Positions 1-6,052 of a DNA stretch of 9,081 bases are shown piece after piece. The position numbers were made by a program, and so were the translations under genes. The stretch spans positions 1 to 9,081 of the forward strand of contig JARIEH010000003.1 in assembly GCA_029256865.1 (NCBI GenBank), read 5' to 3'. The first letter of the stretch is position 1. Each line of letters starts with the position of its first letter. The DNA comes from Psychrobacter sp. Lineage in GTDB: Bacteria > Pseudomonadota > Gammaproteobacteria > Pseudomonadales > Moraxellaceae. A model generated the notes under the pieces. The model did not search any database. It was not told the origin of the DNA and was given only the letters and a program-made list of their open reading frames with translations.

Positions 1-745
1 CTGCCCTGATGATGTCGCCAGTTTCACCGCAGTGATTGAGGCCTTTTTTCATGGTGGCGGTGTCGGTGCCAATGTGACCGTACCTTTTAAACAAGTGGCT
101 TATGACTGCTGTGTGGCTCGCGGTGGCATATCTGAGCATGCCAAAGTTGCCGGTGCTGTCAATACGCTGATGTTAAATAAAACACTGCTACAGAGTGGCG
201 CGTCTACTATGGATGCACTATACGGTGATAATACGGATGGGCAAGGATTGGTCAATCATATAGCCAGTTTGGGCTGGCCACTTACGCAAGCACGAGTTGC
301 CATCATTGGTGCTGGTGGTGCTGCCCGTGGAGTGGTTTTGCCGCTTATTGAAGCAGGCGTCAAGCAGCTGACCATTGCCAATCGCACCTTGGACAAAGCA
401 AACACATTGGTTGCAGAGCTGAGCGCTGCCAGTGATAGCATTGACAAGCATAACATTCAGACCTGCGCCACCACTGAGCTAACAGGACAATTTGACCTGA
501 TTATTAATGCCACCTCTATCGGGCTGTCAGGCGATACTTTGCCACTGGCTGAGGAATTAAACTGCCATTATGCCTATGACATGATGTACGGACGCACGCT
601 ACCATTTTTGCAGCACTTCGAGGCGCGCGCTGCGCAGATATCTGATGGCTACGGCATGCTGATTGGGCAAGCAGCATTGAGTTTTGAGCGTTGGACGGGC
701 CACACAATCGATGTGGCACAAGCCACCGAGACGTTAAAACCATAA
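1..745 (+). CDS. aroE: Shikimate dehydrogenase (NADP+), 5'-truncated by the window edge
   Basis: AroE reduces 3-dehydroshikimate to shikimate with NADPH in the cytoplasmic shikimate pathway to aromatic amino acids. The frame is open from base 2, so the GTG at 32 is an internal Val codon and not the start. By alignment with remembered E. coli AroE (272 aa), about 40 N-terminal residues, including the SKS shikimate-binding motif, lie outside the window. Visible landmarks are GANVTVPFK with the catalytic Lys (codon 89-91), GAVNT, GDNTDG with the catalytic Asp partner, the nucleotide loop GAGGAARG (about 311-331), the NADP-type NRT motif (about 380-388), the INATS segment, and the GMLIGQAA helix whose Gln contacts shikimate (about 653-676). 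The C terminus is complete and ends at TAA 743-745. Only 7 bases separate it from the convergent membrane-protein gene, with no clear terminator between them. The identification is secure. Confidence 0.97.
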   Translation, partial: CPDDVASFTAVIEAFFHGGGVGANVTVPFKQVAYDCCVARGGISEHAKVAGAVNTLMLNKTLLQSGASTMDALYGDNTDGQGLVNHIASLGWPLTQARVAIIGAGGAARGVVLPLIEAGVKQLTIANRTLDKANTLVAELSAASDSIDKHNIQTCATTELTGQFDLIINATSIGLSGDTLPLAEELNCHYAYDMMYGRTLPFLQHFEARAAQISDGYGMLIGQAALSFERWTGHTIDVAQATETLKP

Positions 746-752
746 TCGTAAG

Positions 753-1880
753 CTAGGCCAGACGGATAAGTAACCATTCTTCAAAACGCTGCAAGGGTGC
801 ACGCAGCTTGGCTGAATGTATGACTAAGCCGCCACTGAGACCCACCATACAGCCGATAGTGGTATCGAGCATACGCACGCGGATGACTTCCTGTACACCG
901 AACTGCGCAAGCGATACCGTGCTGCCGTACTCCGCTATAAAGATGGTCAGGGGAGTGACAAATATCACTGCCAATCCATAATGGCGATCGACCAACGCCT
1001 CAATACAGAGCATCAGTAGCAGTATCGCCACGGCCACTCCCCACATTGAGAGATTCCAAGACATCATCCAACCCGCCAGCCCCATCCCAACTAACGTACC
1101 CAGCAAACGATGGAGCTGTTTGATCCATATCGTGCGCATCTGGATGCCCTGAATGATGATAAAACAGCTGACCGCTGCCCAGTATGGATAAGGCATCTCA
1201 AGCATCATAGCGATCAACAATGCCAAGCTCACAAACCCAGCCACGATGAGACTCTCCGTCAGAGTATCAGGCTGATACTGATAATTTGGCGTAGGCTTAG
1301 AGGGACGCGTTGCTAATAAAAACAGCGTATATAATGATGCCATAAACATTGCAAAGCCACTGCCTAGCATCACAAGTCCTGTCGAGGACAGCACTTGATC
1401 CAGAGTCACAGGTATAAATAACGCAATCGCACCAGCCATCATCACAAACAGCCCAGCTGGCGGCGGCTGACGATAATAACGACCGAATATAACCACGCCA
1501 AACGCTATCAATGAAAACACAGGCAATCTGAGTATCGAAATTTGCTGTGCGATAAGCCCTAGTGCAAAACACAGCGTCATCGCAAATCCCCACGCCATCA
1601 CTGTGACCAAACGATAAGGCAAGGATCCTGCCAAAGGTAAATTCAAAATAACCATCGCCCCCAAGGACCCTTTGATACCTGCGGGCAGCGCACCAAAATA
1701 GGCACCAACAAATACCGGAAAACTAATGGCGATAGCGGCGATGATCGGCATATGCCATGGCCGACGGCTTTTATTAACGGTTAGCAGGTGCTCAAGCTCG
1801 CCATGAATTAAGTACTTCATATAAACAAGCAACTGCTTAATCCATTGTCTTAACGTGACGATGTGCCCTGATACGGCCAT
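753..1880 (-). CDS. FUSC-family integral membrane protein (putative transporter)
   Basis: This is a 375-residue, strongly hydrophobic protein with about ten to twelve membrane segments in two blocks (about residues 44-192 and 208-355), separated by a polar loop at 193-207. The second block carries the signature of FUSC/aromatic-acid-exporter-like proteins: PYWAAVSCFIIIQG (232-245), then HRLLGTLVG (257-265), and a late RMLDTTIGCMVG (336-347), where Arg, Asp and Gly are typical. Family members include AaeB and fusaric-acid-resistance proteins, which export aromatic carboxylic acids, but many short single-module members have no known substrate. This one lacks the large cytoplasmic domain of full-length AaeB-type pumps, and no partner genes (membrane-fusion or outer-membrane components) are adjacent. 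I therefore name only the family. The start is uncertain: the ATG at 1880 has only a weak purine stretch upstream, and Met21 (ATG at 1820) is an alternative. Its 3' end faces aroE; its 5' end opens into the AT-rich spacer. Confidence 0.8.
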   Translation of the reverse strand: MAVSGHIVTLRQWIKQLLVYMKYLIHGELEHLLTVNKSRRPWHMPIIAAIAISFPVFVGAYFGALPAGIKGSLGAMVILNLPLAGSLPYRLVTVMAWGFAMTLCFALGLIAQQISILRLPVFSLIAFGVVIFGRYYRQPPPAGLFVMMAGAIALFIPVTLDQVLSSTGLVMLGSGFAMFMASLYTLFLLATRPSKPTPNYQYQPDTLTESLIVAGFVSLALLIAMMLEMPYPYWAAVSCFIIIQGIQMRTIWIKQLHRLLGTLVGMGLAGWMMSWNLSMWGVAVAILLLMLCIEALVDRHYGLAVIFVTPLTIFIAEYGSTVSLAQFGVQEVIRVRMLDTTIGCMVGLSGGLVIHSAKLRAPLQRFEEWLLIRLA

Positions 1881-2185
1881 AAATTTTAGTCCCAGTGATA
1901 TAAATTGATGTCTAGATGTGATGCTAACGAGTTTTAGCTTACTAAATATAACTATAGGTAATGTGTTATAAGTTTAAACATGAATCTTAGTTATGTATGC
2001 TATATTTGTCTGCATATACCATTTATACTGATATTAAGTTCCGATTCTTTTTATAGATGAAGTTGCTCTTAACTGCTCTCTTAATAAATAAGCAGTACTT
2101 AATAAAAAGTATCATCAACATCCTCATTACTTCGTAAACTTTGGCTAAACAACGAGCCGATACGAATCTAACAAAGAGACCGACT
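1881..2185. other. AT-rich divergent intergenic spacer without a gene
   Basis: About 305 bases separate the starts of the FUSC gene (leftward) and the acyl-CoA dehydrogenase gene (rightward), so both promoters should lie here. No plausible coding frame is seen. The visible elements are a perfect GTTTAAAC palindrome at 1972-1979, a -10-like TATACT at 2024-2029 without a well-spaced -35, and an inverted repeat ACTGCT (2072-2077) / AGCAGT (2091-2096) with a 13-base loop. None is strong enough to be called a promoter or operator. The sequence does not match the GAAAC-N4-GTTTC type site I recall for PsrA, nor an E. coli FadR site. Confidence 0.6.
2173..2179 (+). promoter_or_regulatory. Ribosome binding site fixing the acyl-CoA dehydrogenase start
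   Basis: AAAGAGA lies 6 bases before the ATG at 2186. It supports this ATG over the in-frame TTG at 2141, which has no purine-rich stretch in front and would add 15 polar residues not expected for the family. Confidence 0.55.
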
Positions 2186-4006
2186 ATGTTAACTTACAAA
2201 GCGCCTTTGCGTGACATCAAATTTTTGATAAATGACGTATTTGACTTTCAAACCCATTATAAAGATTTGGATAATGGCGACAATGCTGATCCTGAAACCG
2301 TCGATATGATTTTGCAAGGTATGGCTGACTTCGCTGAAAACGTCCTATCTCCTATTTACCAGCCTGCTGACGAAGAAGGCTGTCACTTTGAAAATGGTGT
2401 TGTGACCACGCCGAAAGGCTTTAAAGAAGCTTATGACCAGTTTGTAGAAGGCGGTTGGCAAGGTATTTCCTACCCTGAAGAATACGGCGGTATGAACTTA
2501 CCAATGTCATTGAACCTGATCAAAGCTGAAATCATCGGTACCGCCAACTGGCCATGGGCGATGTATCCAGGACTGTCAACAGGTTGTATCAACACCATGA
2601 TGCAATACGGTACTGATGAGCAAAAAGAGACTTACTTACATAAATTGGTCGAAGGCACTTGGGCGGGTACCATGTGTCTCACCGAACCACAGTGTGGTAC
2701 GGATTTGGGTCAGGTTAAGTCAAAGGCTATTCCACAAGAAGACGGTAGTTATAAGCTCAGTGGTACCAAAATTTTTATCTCAAGTGGTGAGCATGACTTA
2801 ACAGAAAACATTGTCCATATTGTCCTTGCTCGCCTACCAGATGCACCAGGTGGCACACGGGGTATCTCACTATTTATCGTACCAAAATTCTTACCGAACG
2901 CTGAAGGCGAAGTTGGTGAGCGCAATGGCGTGAGCTGTGGCTCTATTGAGCACAAAATGGGCATCAGCTCATCAGCAACGTGTGTGCTGAACTTCGATGA
3001 GGCCACCGCTTATCTGATTGGTGATCCAAACCGCGGTCTCAAAGCGATGTTCACCTTTATGAACACCGCTCGTCTCGGTACAGGTATTCAGGGGCTAGCG
3101 CATACTGAGCTGTCATTCCAGAACGCTCTCCCTTATGCCAAAGAGCGCCGTTCTATGCGCGCACTATCAGGTACCAAAGACCCTGAAAAAGTAGCTGATG
3201 CCATCATTCACCATGCTGATGTACGTCGCATGTTATTGACGCAAAAAGCCTTTGCTGAAGGTGGTCGCTCAATGATTTATCATGCTGCCCGCTATGCCGA
3301 CAAAATGTCCCAAGGGATCGCAAAAGGGGATGATGAAGAGTTCGAGAAGTGGGATGACAAACTTGGTTTTTATACCCCTATTCTAAAAGGCTTCTTAACT
3401 GAATTGGGCATCGAAGCTGCCAAACATGGTCAGCAAGTCTACGGTGGTCATGGCTATATTAAAGAATGGGGCATGGAGCTGATCGCTCGTGATGCTCGCA
3501 TTGCAACCATGTATGAAGGTACGACTGGAATACAGGCGCTTGACCTATTAGGTCGTAAAGTAATCCTGCAATCAAAAGGCAAAATCATCCGCGACTATAC
3601 TTCAAGCATCATGAGATGGTGTGGCGAATACGCACTTGATAAAGAAATGCGCAAATTTGTGTGGGCACTGACCAAACTCTGTGCAGAGTGGAATACGCTC
3701 ACGGTGCGCTTGATGCTGATGGCACGTAAAGACCGTGAGATCATCTCAGCAGCCTCAGATGATTTCTTGATGTACTCAGGCTATGTGATGATGGGTTATC
3801 ATTGGGCACGTATGGCGGCAGTGGCTTATGAAAAACTCGAGGAAGGTGGCGTAGAAGCAGCAGAGTTTTATGAGGCAAAAATTCAAACGGCCGAATTCTA
3901 CTTTGATAAACTGTTGCCGCGCACATCAGGTCATGCTGAAGCCATGGTCGCACCAAGTGAGAGTATGATGAACATGCCTATCGAGAGCTTTTCCTTTTTA
4001 GACTAA
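2186..4006 (+). CDS. Acyl-CoA dehydrogenase, long C-terminally extended type (DmdC/AcdA-like)
   Basis: This FAD enzyme is expected to oxidise an acyl-CoA to the trans-2-enoyl-CoA, passing electrons to electron-transfer flavoprotein. The 606-residue protein has the acyl-CoA dehydrogenase order: an N-terminal helical domain (to about 160), the middle beta domain with the flavin-contact motif CLTEPQCGTDLG (164-175) and KIFISSGEHD (195-204), and a C-terminal helical domain with QVYGGHGYIKEWG (417-429) and RIATMYEGTTGIQA (438-451). Glu444 in YEGT is the expected catalytic base. An extra roughly 130-residue helical region after 470 matches the extended C-terminal domain of the class whose members are often labelled 3-methylmercaptopropionyl-CoA dehydrogenase (DmdC) or FadE-like. 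Simple acyl-CoA dehydrogenases are about 380-400 residues. No other DMSP or beta-oxidation genes adjoin, so the substrate is not decided; medium- or long-chain fatty acyl-CoA is more likely than a sulfur substrate. It appears monocistronic, ending 38 bases before a strong terminator. Confidence 0.93.
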   Translation: MLTYKAPLRDIKFLINDVFDFQTHYKDLDNGDNADPETVDMILQGMADFAENVLSPIYQPADEEGCHFENGVVTTPKGFKEAYDQFVEGGWQGISYPEEYGGMNLPMSLNLIKAEIIGTANWPWAMYPGLSTGCINTMMQYGTDEQKETYLHKLVEGTWAGTMCLTEPQCGTDLGQVKSKAIPQEDGSYKLSGTKIFISSGEHDLTENIVHIVLARLPDAPGGTRGISLFIVPKFLPNAEGEVGERNGVSCGSIEHKMGISSSATCVLNFDEATAYLIGDPNRGLKAMFTFMNTARLGTGIQGLAHTELSFQNALPYAKERRSMRALSGTKDPEKVADAIIHHADVRRMLLTQKAFAEGGRSMIYHAARYADKMSQGIAKGDDEEFEKWDDKLGFYTPILKGFLTELGIEAAKHGQQVYGGHGYIKEWGMELIARDARIATMYEGTTGIQALDLLGRKVILQSKGKIIRDYTSSIMRWCGEYALDKEMRKFVWALTKLCAEWNTLTVRLMLMARKDREIISAASDDFLMYSGYVMMGYHWARMAAVAYEKLEEGGVEAAEFYEAKIQTAEFYFDKLLPRTSGHAEAMVAPSESMMNMPIESFSFLD

Positions 4007-4044
4007 GCTCATAACGATAGTCCTAAAACATAAAAGACAGGAAT

Positions 4045-4082
4045 AATAAAAAAGCGTCCAATAAATTGGGCGCTTTTTTATT
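4045..4082 (+). terminator. Intrinsic terminator after the acyl-CoA dehydrogenase gene
   Basis: A 17-base-pair stem (4045-4061 with 4066-4082) has a TAAA loop and one G-T wobble. Its core is GCGTCCAA / TTGGGCGC, followed by six Ts. The left arm begins with As, so the structure could also work leftward, although no leftward gene ends here. Confidence 0.9.
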
Positions 4083-4201
4083 GTTTTGGATTTAAGAATT
4101 GTTGATTAAAAACTATTGGCTAATGATGCTCTAAGACGATATTGTTGTCATAAGAGAGACCAAAGAATCATGTTTTTGGAAACGATAGGTTTGTTTATTA
4201 T

Positions 4202-4206
4202 AGGAG
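4202..4206 (+). promoter_or_regulatory. Shine-Dalgarno site of the PliG-like gene
   Basis: AGGAG lies 6 bases before the ATG at 4213. It fixes the first Met as the start rather than Met12 (ATG at 4246), which has no purine-rich stretch upstream. Confidence 0.75.
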
Positions 4207-4212
4207 CGCAGC

Positions 4213-4695
4213 ATGTACCAAAATCACTCTATAACCCTTACAAAAATGAGATGGCAGGCAGTGAGTAAGCTGGTGACTGTCATGCTCATCAGCATGGCAG
4301 CCGTAACGAACACACAAGCGCGCGATGACACCGACACGGCCATTCATTTTGCTAAAGGCCATATCAGTACCACCATCACTGGCAAATTAAGCCCTAAGCA
4401 AAATGCGCACTGGTATCAGTTTAGCGCAACAAGTGGTCAATACGCGCTGATTAATATTTCCGCACTTGCAAATACCTCTGAGACTGCCAATGTTGGTGTT
4501 CTGCATTTGCCAAATGGGACACAGGATGGCACGAAAGGCGGTATTGTTTATCAAGGCTGCTTGCCCGTATCCGGTAAATATCGGCTACGCATCGCCCGCA
4601 ATCTGATGGCAACTCAAGGTGGAACTGCTGGCTATACTGCTGAAGTGGTCATTTTACCTAGATATGCCAGCCACACCTTATGCGAGCAAATATAA
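4213..4695 (+). CDS. Exported PliG-like protein, putative inhibitor of goose-type lysozyme
   Basis: This is a 160-residue exported protein. A basic N-region (to about 20), a hydrophobic core (about 21-31) and TQA before Arg37 suggest signal peptidase I cleavage after Ala36, leaving a periplasmic domain of about 124 residues. The mature part follows E. coli PliG as I remember it: IHFAKGHISTTITG (44-57) parallels VEFRKGHSSAQYSG, YQFSATSGQYALINIS (68-83) parallels YTFYAKKGQKVHVSIS, and LPVSGKYRLRI (117-127) parallels LPASGKYELRV. The SGKY tetrapeptide (120-123) matches the SGxY loop that PliI/PliG-type inhibitors insert into the lysozyme active site. PliG proteins bind g-type lysozymes in the periplasm and protect peptidoglycan. 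Cys116 and Cys157 are the only cysteines and might form a disulfide. The gene has its own spacer after a terminator and ends 18 bases before the convergent isomerase gene. The alternative is another small beta-sandwich protein (PPC-like) without inhibitor activity. Confidence 0.62.
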   Translation: MYQNHSITLTKMRWQAVSKLVTVMLISMAAVTNTQARDDTDTAIHFAKGHISTTITGKLSPKQNAHWYQFSATSGQYALINISALANTSETANVGVLHLPNGTQDGTKGGIVYQGCLPVSGKYRLRIARNLMATQGGTAGYTAEVVILPRYASHTLCEQI

Positions 4696-4713
4696 TACAA
4701 CTGTTAACAAGAC

Positions 4714-5094
4714 TTAGCTGCCAAGGCCAAGCATTTTCTTTTTATAGACAGCGCTAATCTCTTCCACTTCGACACATATTTGCAAGGCGGCACGTCCTGA
4801 TTGTTCTTCCGCCAAAGTCTCTTCTATCGTGGTCACCAATAGTTCAGCCAATTGATTGCGCGCTACAATATCACGCCCTGTCATAAGCTTTAGGTGCGCG
4901 TAAATAAAGCCATGCTCCTGCTCATCATCTTCGACGCCGACTAAGAAAGTATCCACTGGTAGTATGCGTGCTTTGATATCGGTAGGCTTACCAAAGTGAC
5001 CACTGTCCCACAGCGCTTTGTTTATAGCTTTAAGTAAAGACTCTTCGTGAGCGATACTAACATTGGGGGTCGCTTGAATGGTCAAATGCGGCAT
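4714..5094 (-). CDS. 5-carboxymethyl-2-hydroxymuconate delta-isomerase family protein (tautomerase superfamily)
   Basis: This is a 126-residue protein, the same length as HpcD/CHMI. Enzymes of the family tautomerise 5-carboxymethyl-2-hydroxymuconate in homoprotocatechuate degradation, using the N-terminal proline freed by Met removal. The chosen start gives MPHLTIQATPN, leaving Pro as residue 1; it is preceded by AAGGAT (5101-5106) at normal spacing. Initiation at the upstream in-frame ATG (5127) would bury the catalytic proline, so I reject it. Similarity to HpcD continues through RILPVDTFLVG, HGFIYAHLKLMTGRD (with the family's LKIGAGR-like segment) and a terminal ICVEVEEISAVYKKK (compare SFEIEELHPTLNFK). 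No other hpc or aromatic-degradation genes are present, so the physiological substrate is open; it may be a promiscuous tautomerase. The family call is firm, the pathway role is not. Confidence 0.85.
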   Translation of the reverse strand: MPHLTIQATPNVSIAHEESLLKAINKALWDSGHFGKPTDIKARILPVDTFLVGVEDDEQEHGFIYAHLKLMTGRDIVARNQLAELLVTTIEETLAEEQSGRAALQICVEVEEISAVYKKKMLGLGS

Positions 5095-5100
5095 AGTTAT

Positions 5101-5106
5101 ATCCTT
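5101..5106 (-). promoter_or_regulatory. Ribosome binding site fixing the isomerase start
   Basis: AAGGAT on the minus strand, with AAGG ending 8 bases before the ATG at 5094. It selects the start that exposes the catalytic Pro and argues against the longer frame from 5127. Confidence 0.7.
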
Positions 5107-5196
5107 ATAATGAATAAAACATGACAAGTAAAAAGGTGAGGAATGAATGAGAAATAAAAATAAAAACTTGTTAATAGCAGAAAGCTTAGCACGTTT

Positions 5197-5224
5197 GGTT
5201 ATTTATAATAGTGGGTTATTTATA
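5197..5224. repeat. Two 11-base direct repeats upstream of the isomerase gene
   Basis: GGTTATTTATA occurs at 5197-5207 and again at 5214-5224, a 17-base period. On the minus strand each copy reads TATAAATAACC, and the sequence contains -10-like TATAAA/TATTAT hexamers about 110-130 bases before the isomerase start. It could be the promoter area or just AT-rich chance. The rest of the spacer 5095-5325 shows nothing I can name. Confidence 0.4.
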
Positions 5225-5325
5225 GTCAGCTCAGCATAAAAAACATACAGCGAGACTGGGATAAACAGTGCAAATGATCCGTCATTATCAACCATTGACC
5301 AATTGGGGCAACCTTTCATTGACAC

Positions 5326-5814
5326 TCAGCCATCGGCAATATCAGCAAAGCGAGCACTGAGCGTTTCTGCCAATTGCATCGGTGGCAGCTCAATTTCCAG
5401 CCCACGACGCCCAGCACTGACATAGATAGTCATGTGCGATTGTGCCGAGCTGTCTATTATAGTAGCTAGGCGCTTCTTTTGTCCCAACGGACTGACGCCG
5501 CCCAGTACATAACCCGTACTGCGTTCGACTTGTTTGGGATCTGCCATTTGCACTTTTTTACATGCCAGCACTTTATTAAAAGCGAGCGCTTTCGCCATTT
5601 TTTTAAAATTCAAAGTCTTATCCACGGGCAAAATCGCAACGGCAAGCTTGCCATTATCCGTCTCTACCACCAAAGTCTTAAAAACTTGGGCAGGGGCAAC
5701 CTCTAGCTTTTCAGCAGCTTCTAATCCAAAAGAAGCGGCATTACTATCATGCGTGTATTCATGCAACTTGTAATCGAGACAATGCTGTTTGGCAATGTTA
5801 ATGGCAGGAGTCAT
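5326..5814 (-). CDS. ybaK: Cys-tRNA(Pro) deacylase YbaK/EbsC
   Basis: YbaK is a cytoplasmic trans-editing enzyme that hydrolyses Cys-tRNA(Pro) produced by prolyl-tRNA synthetase mischarging. The 162-residue sequence matches E. coli/Haemophilus YbaK from end to end: MTPAINIAKQ, HEYTHDSNAASFG, AQVFKTLVVE with the essential Lys46, Tyr20, ADPKQVERSTGYVLGGVSPLGQKKR (91-115), ATIIDSSAQ, and TIYVSAGRRGLEIELPP (129-145). Compared with E. coli (159 aa), it has about six extra residues in NKVLACKKVQMA (80-91), apparently from a short tandem duplication. The ATG at 5814 matches the family N terminus (MTPA), although the ribosome site in front (GTGAGC) is weak. It stands alone, divergent from plsB, and its 3' end is about 230 bases before the isomerase gene without an evident terminator. 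Confidence 0.95.
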   Translation of the reverse strand: MTPAINIAKQHCLDYKLHEYTHDSNAASFGLEAAEKLEVAPAQVFKTLVVETDNGKLAVAILPVDKTLNFKKMAKALAFNKVLACKKVQMADPKQVERSTGYVLGGVSPLGQKKRLATIIDSSAQSHMTIYVSAGRRGLEIELPPMQLAETLSARFADIADG

Positions 5815-5858
5815 AGGCGCTCACATTCGATAAATAAAGGAGATAAGATACGATAAAA

Positions 5859-5885
5859 AATCTAGCATAGACTTATATTACTCAA
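5859..5885 (-). promoter_or_regulatory. Candidate ybaK promoter
   Basis: Read leftward, TTGAGT (5880-5885) is followed after 15 bases by TAGATT (5859-5864), preceded by an extended -10 TG (TGC at 5865-5867). The spacing is short, but the extended -10 could compensate. It would start ybaK transcription about 40 bases upstream of its ATG. Weak evidence from sequence alone. Confidence 0.3.
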
Positions 5886-5893
5886 AAATCCCG

Positions 5894-5908
5894 CATCCTA
5901 TTAGGATG
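5894..5908. repeat. Short perfect palindrome in the ybaK-plsB spacer
   Basis: CATCCTATTAGGATG is a 7+1+7 palindrome, followed rightward by TTTTATT. It sits just upstream of the candidate ybaK -35. It may be an operator half-site pair or a weak hairpin. It is unlikely to be a needed terminator, because no rightward gene ends here. Confidence 0.45.
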
Positions 5909-6024
5909 TTTTATTCAAAAAATAACGGCAAACTTGTCTAAGATTGGCCTGATAATATATTCAGCAGAGATACAGACACCATATATCGCTTTACGTGCTT
6001 TTATGGCATCATAAGCGCATTATA

Positions 6025-6052
6025 TTGACATAGTATGACTTTTTATTATGAT
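6025..6052 (+). promoter_or_regulatory. Near-consensus sigma70 promoter overlapping the plsB start codon
   Basis: A perfect TTGACA (6025-6030) is followed after 16 bases by TATGAT (6047-6052), one mismatch from consensus. The -10 contains the ATG at 6048, so transcripts from it would begin near 6059 and exclude that ATG. Either the match is fortuitous, plsB is also transcribed from further upstream (a TGATAATAT extended -10-like motif is at 5950-5958), or translation begins downstream. Confidence 0.45.

Noticed and set aside
32..34. GTG at 32 as the aroE start
   Set aside because: The frame is open to the window edge and AroE homology needs about 40 more residues upstream; this GTG is an internal Val.
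1297..1593. 98-residue minus-strand open frame inside the FUSC gene
   Set aside because: It is a shadow frame of a clear membrane protein, Cys-rich and without a ribosome site or recognisable domain.
2141..2185. TTG start adding 15 residues to the acyl-CoA dehydrogenase
   Set aside because: There is no ribosome site before the TTG, while the ATG at 2186 has AAAGAGA at good spacing and gives the family-typical N terminus.
4120..4212. Promoter for the PliG-like gene (TTGGAA at 4176-4181, TATAGG at 4199-4204)
   Set aside because: The supposed -10 overlaps the Shine-Dalgarno site, so the transcript would lack its ribosome site; no better pair was seen.
5095..5127. Longer isomerase start at the ATG at 5127
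   Set aside because: It would place 11 residues before the catalytic Pro; AAGGAT sits directly before the ATG at 5094.
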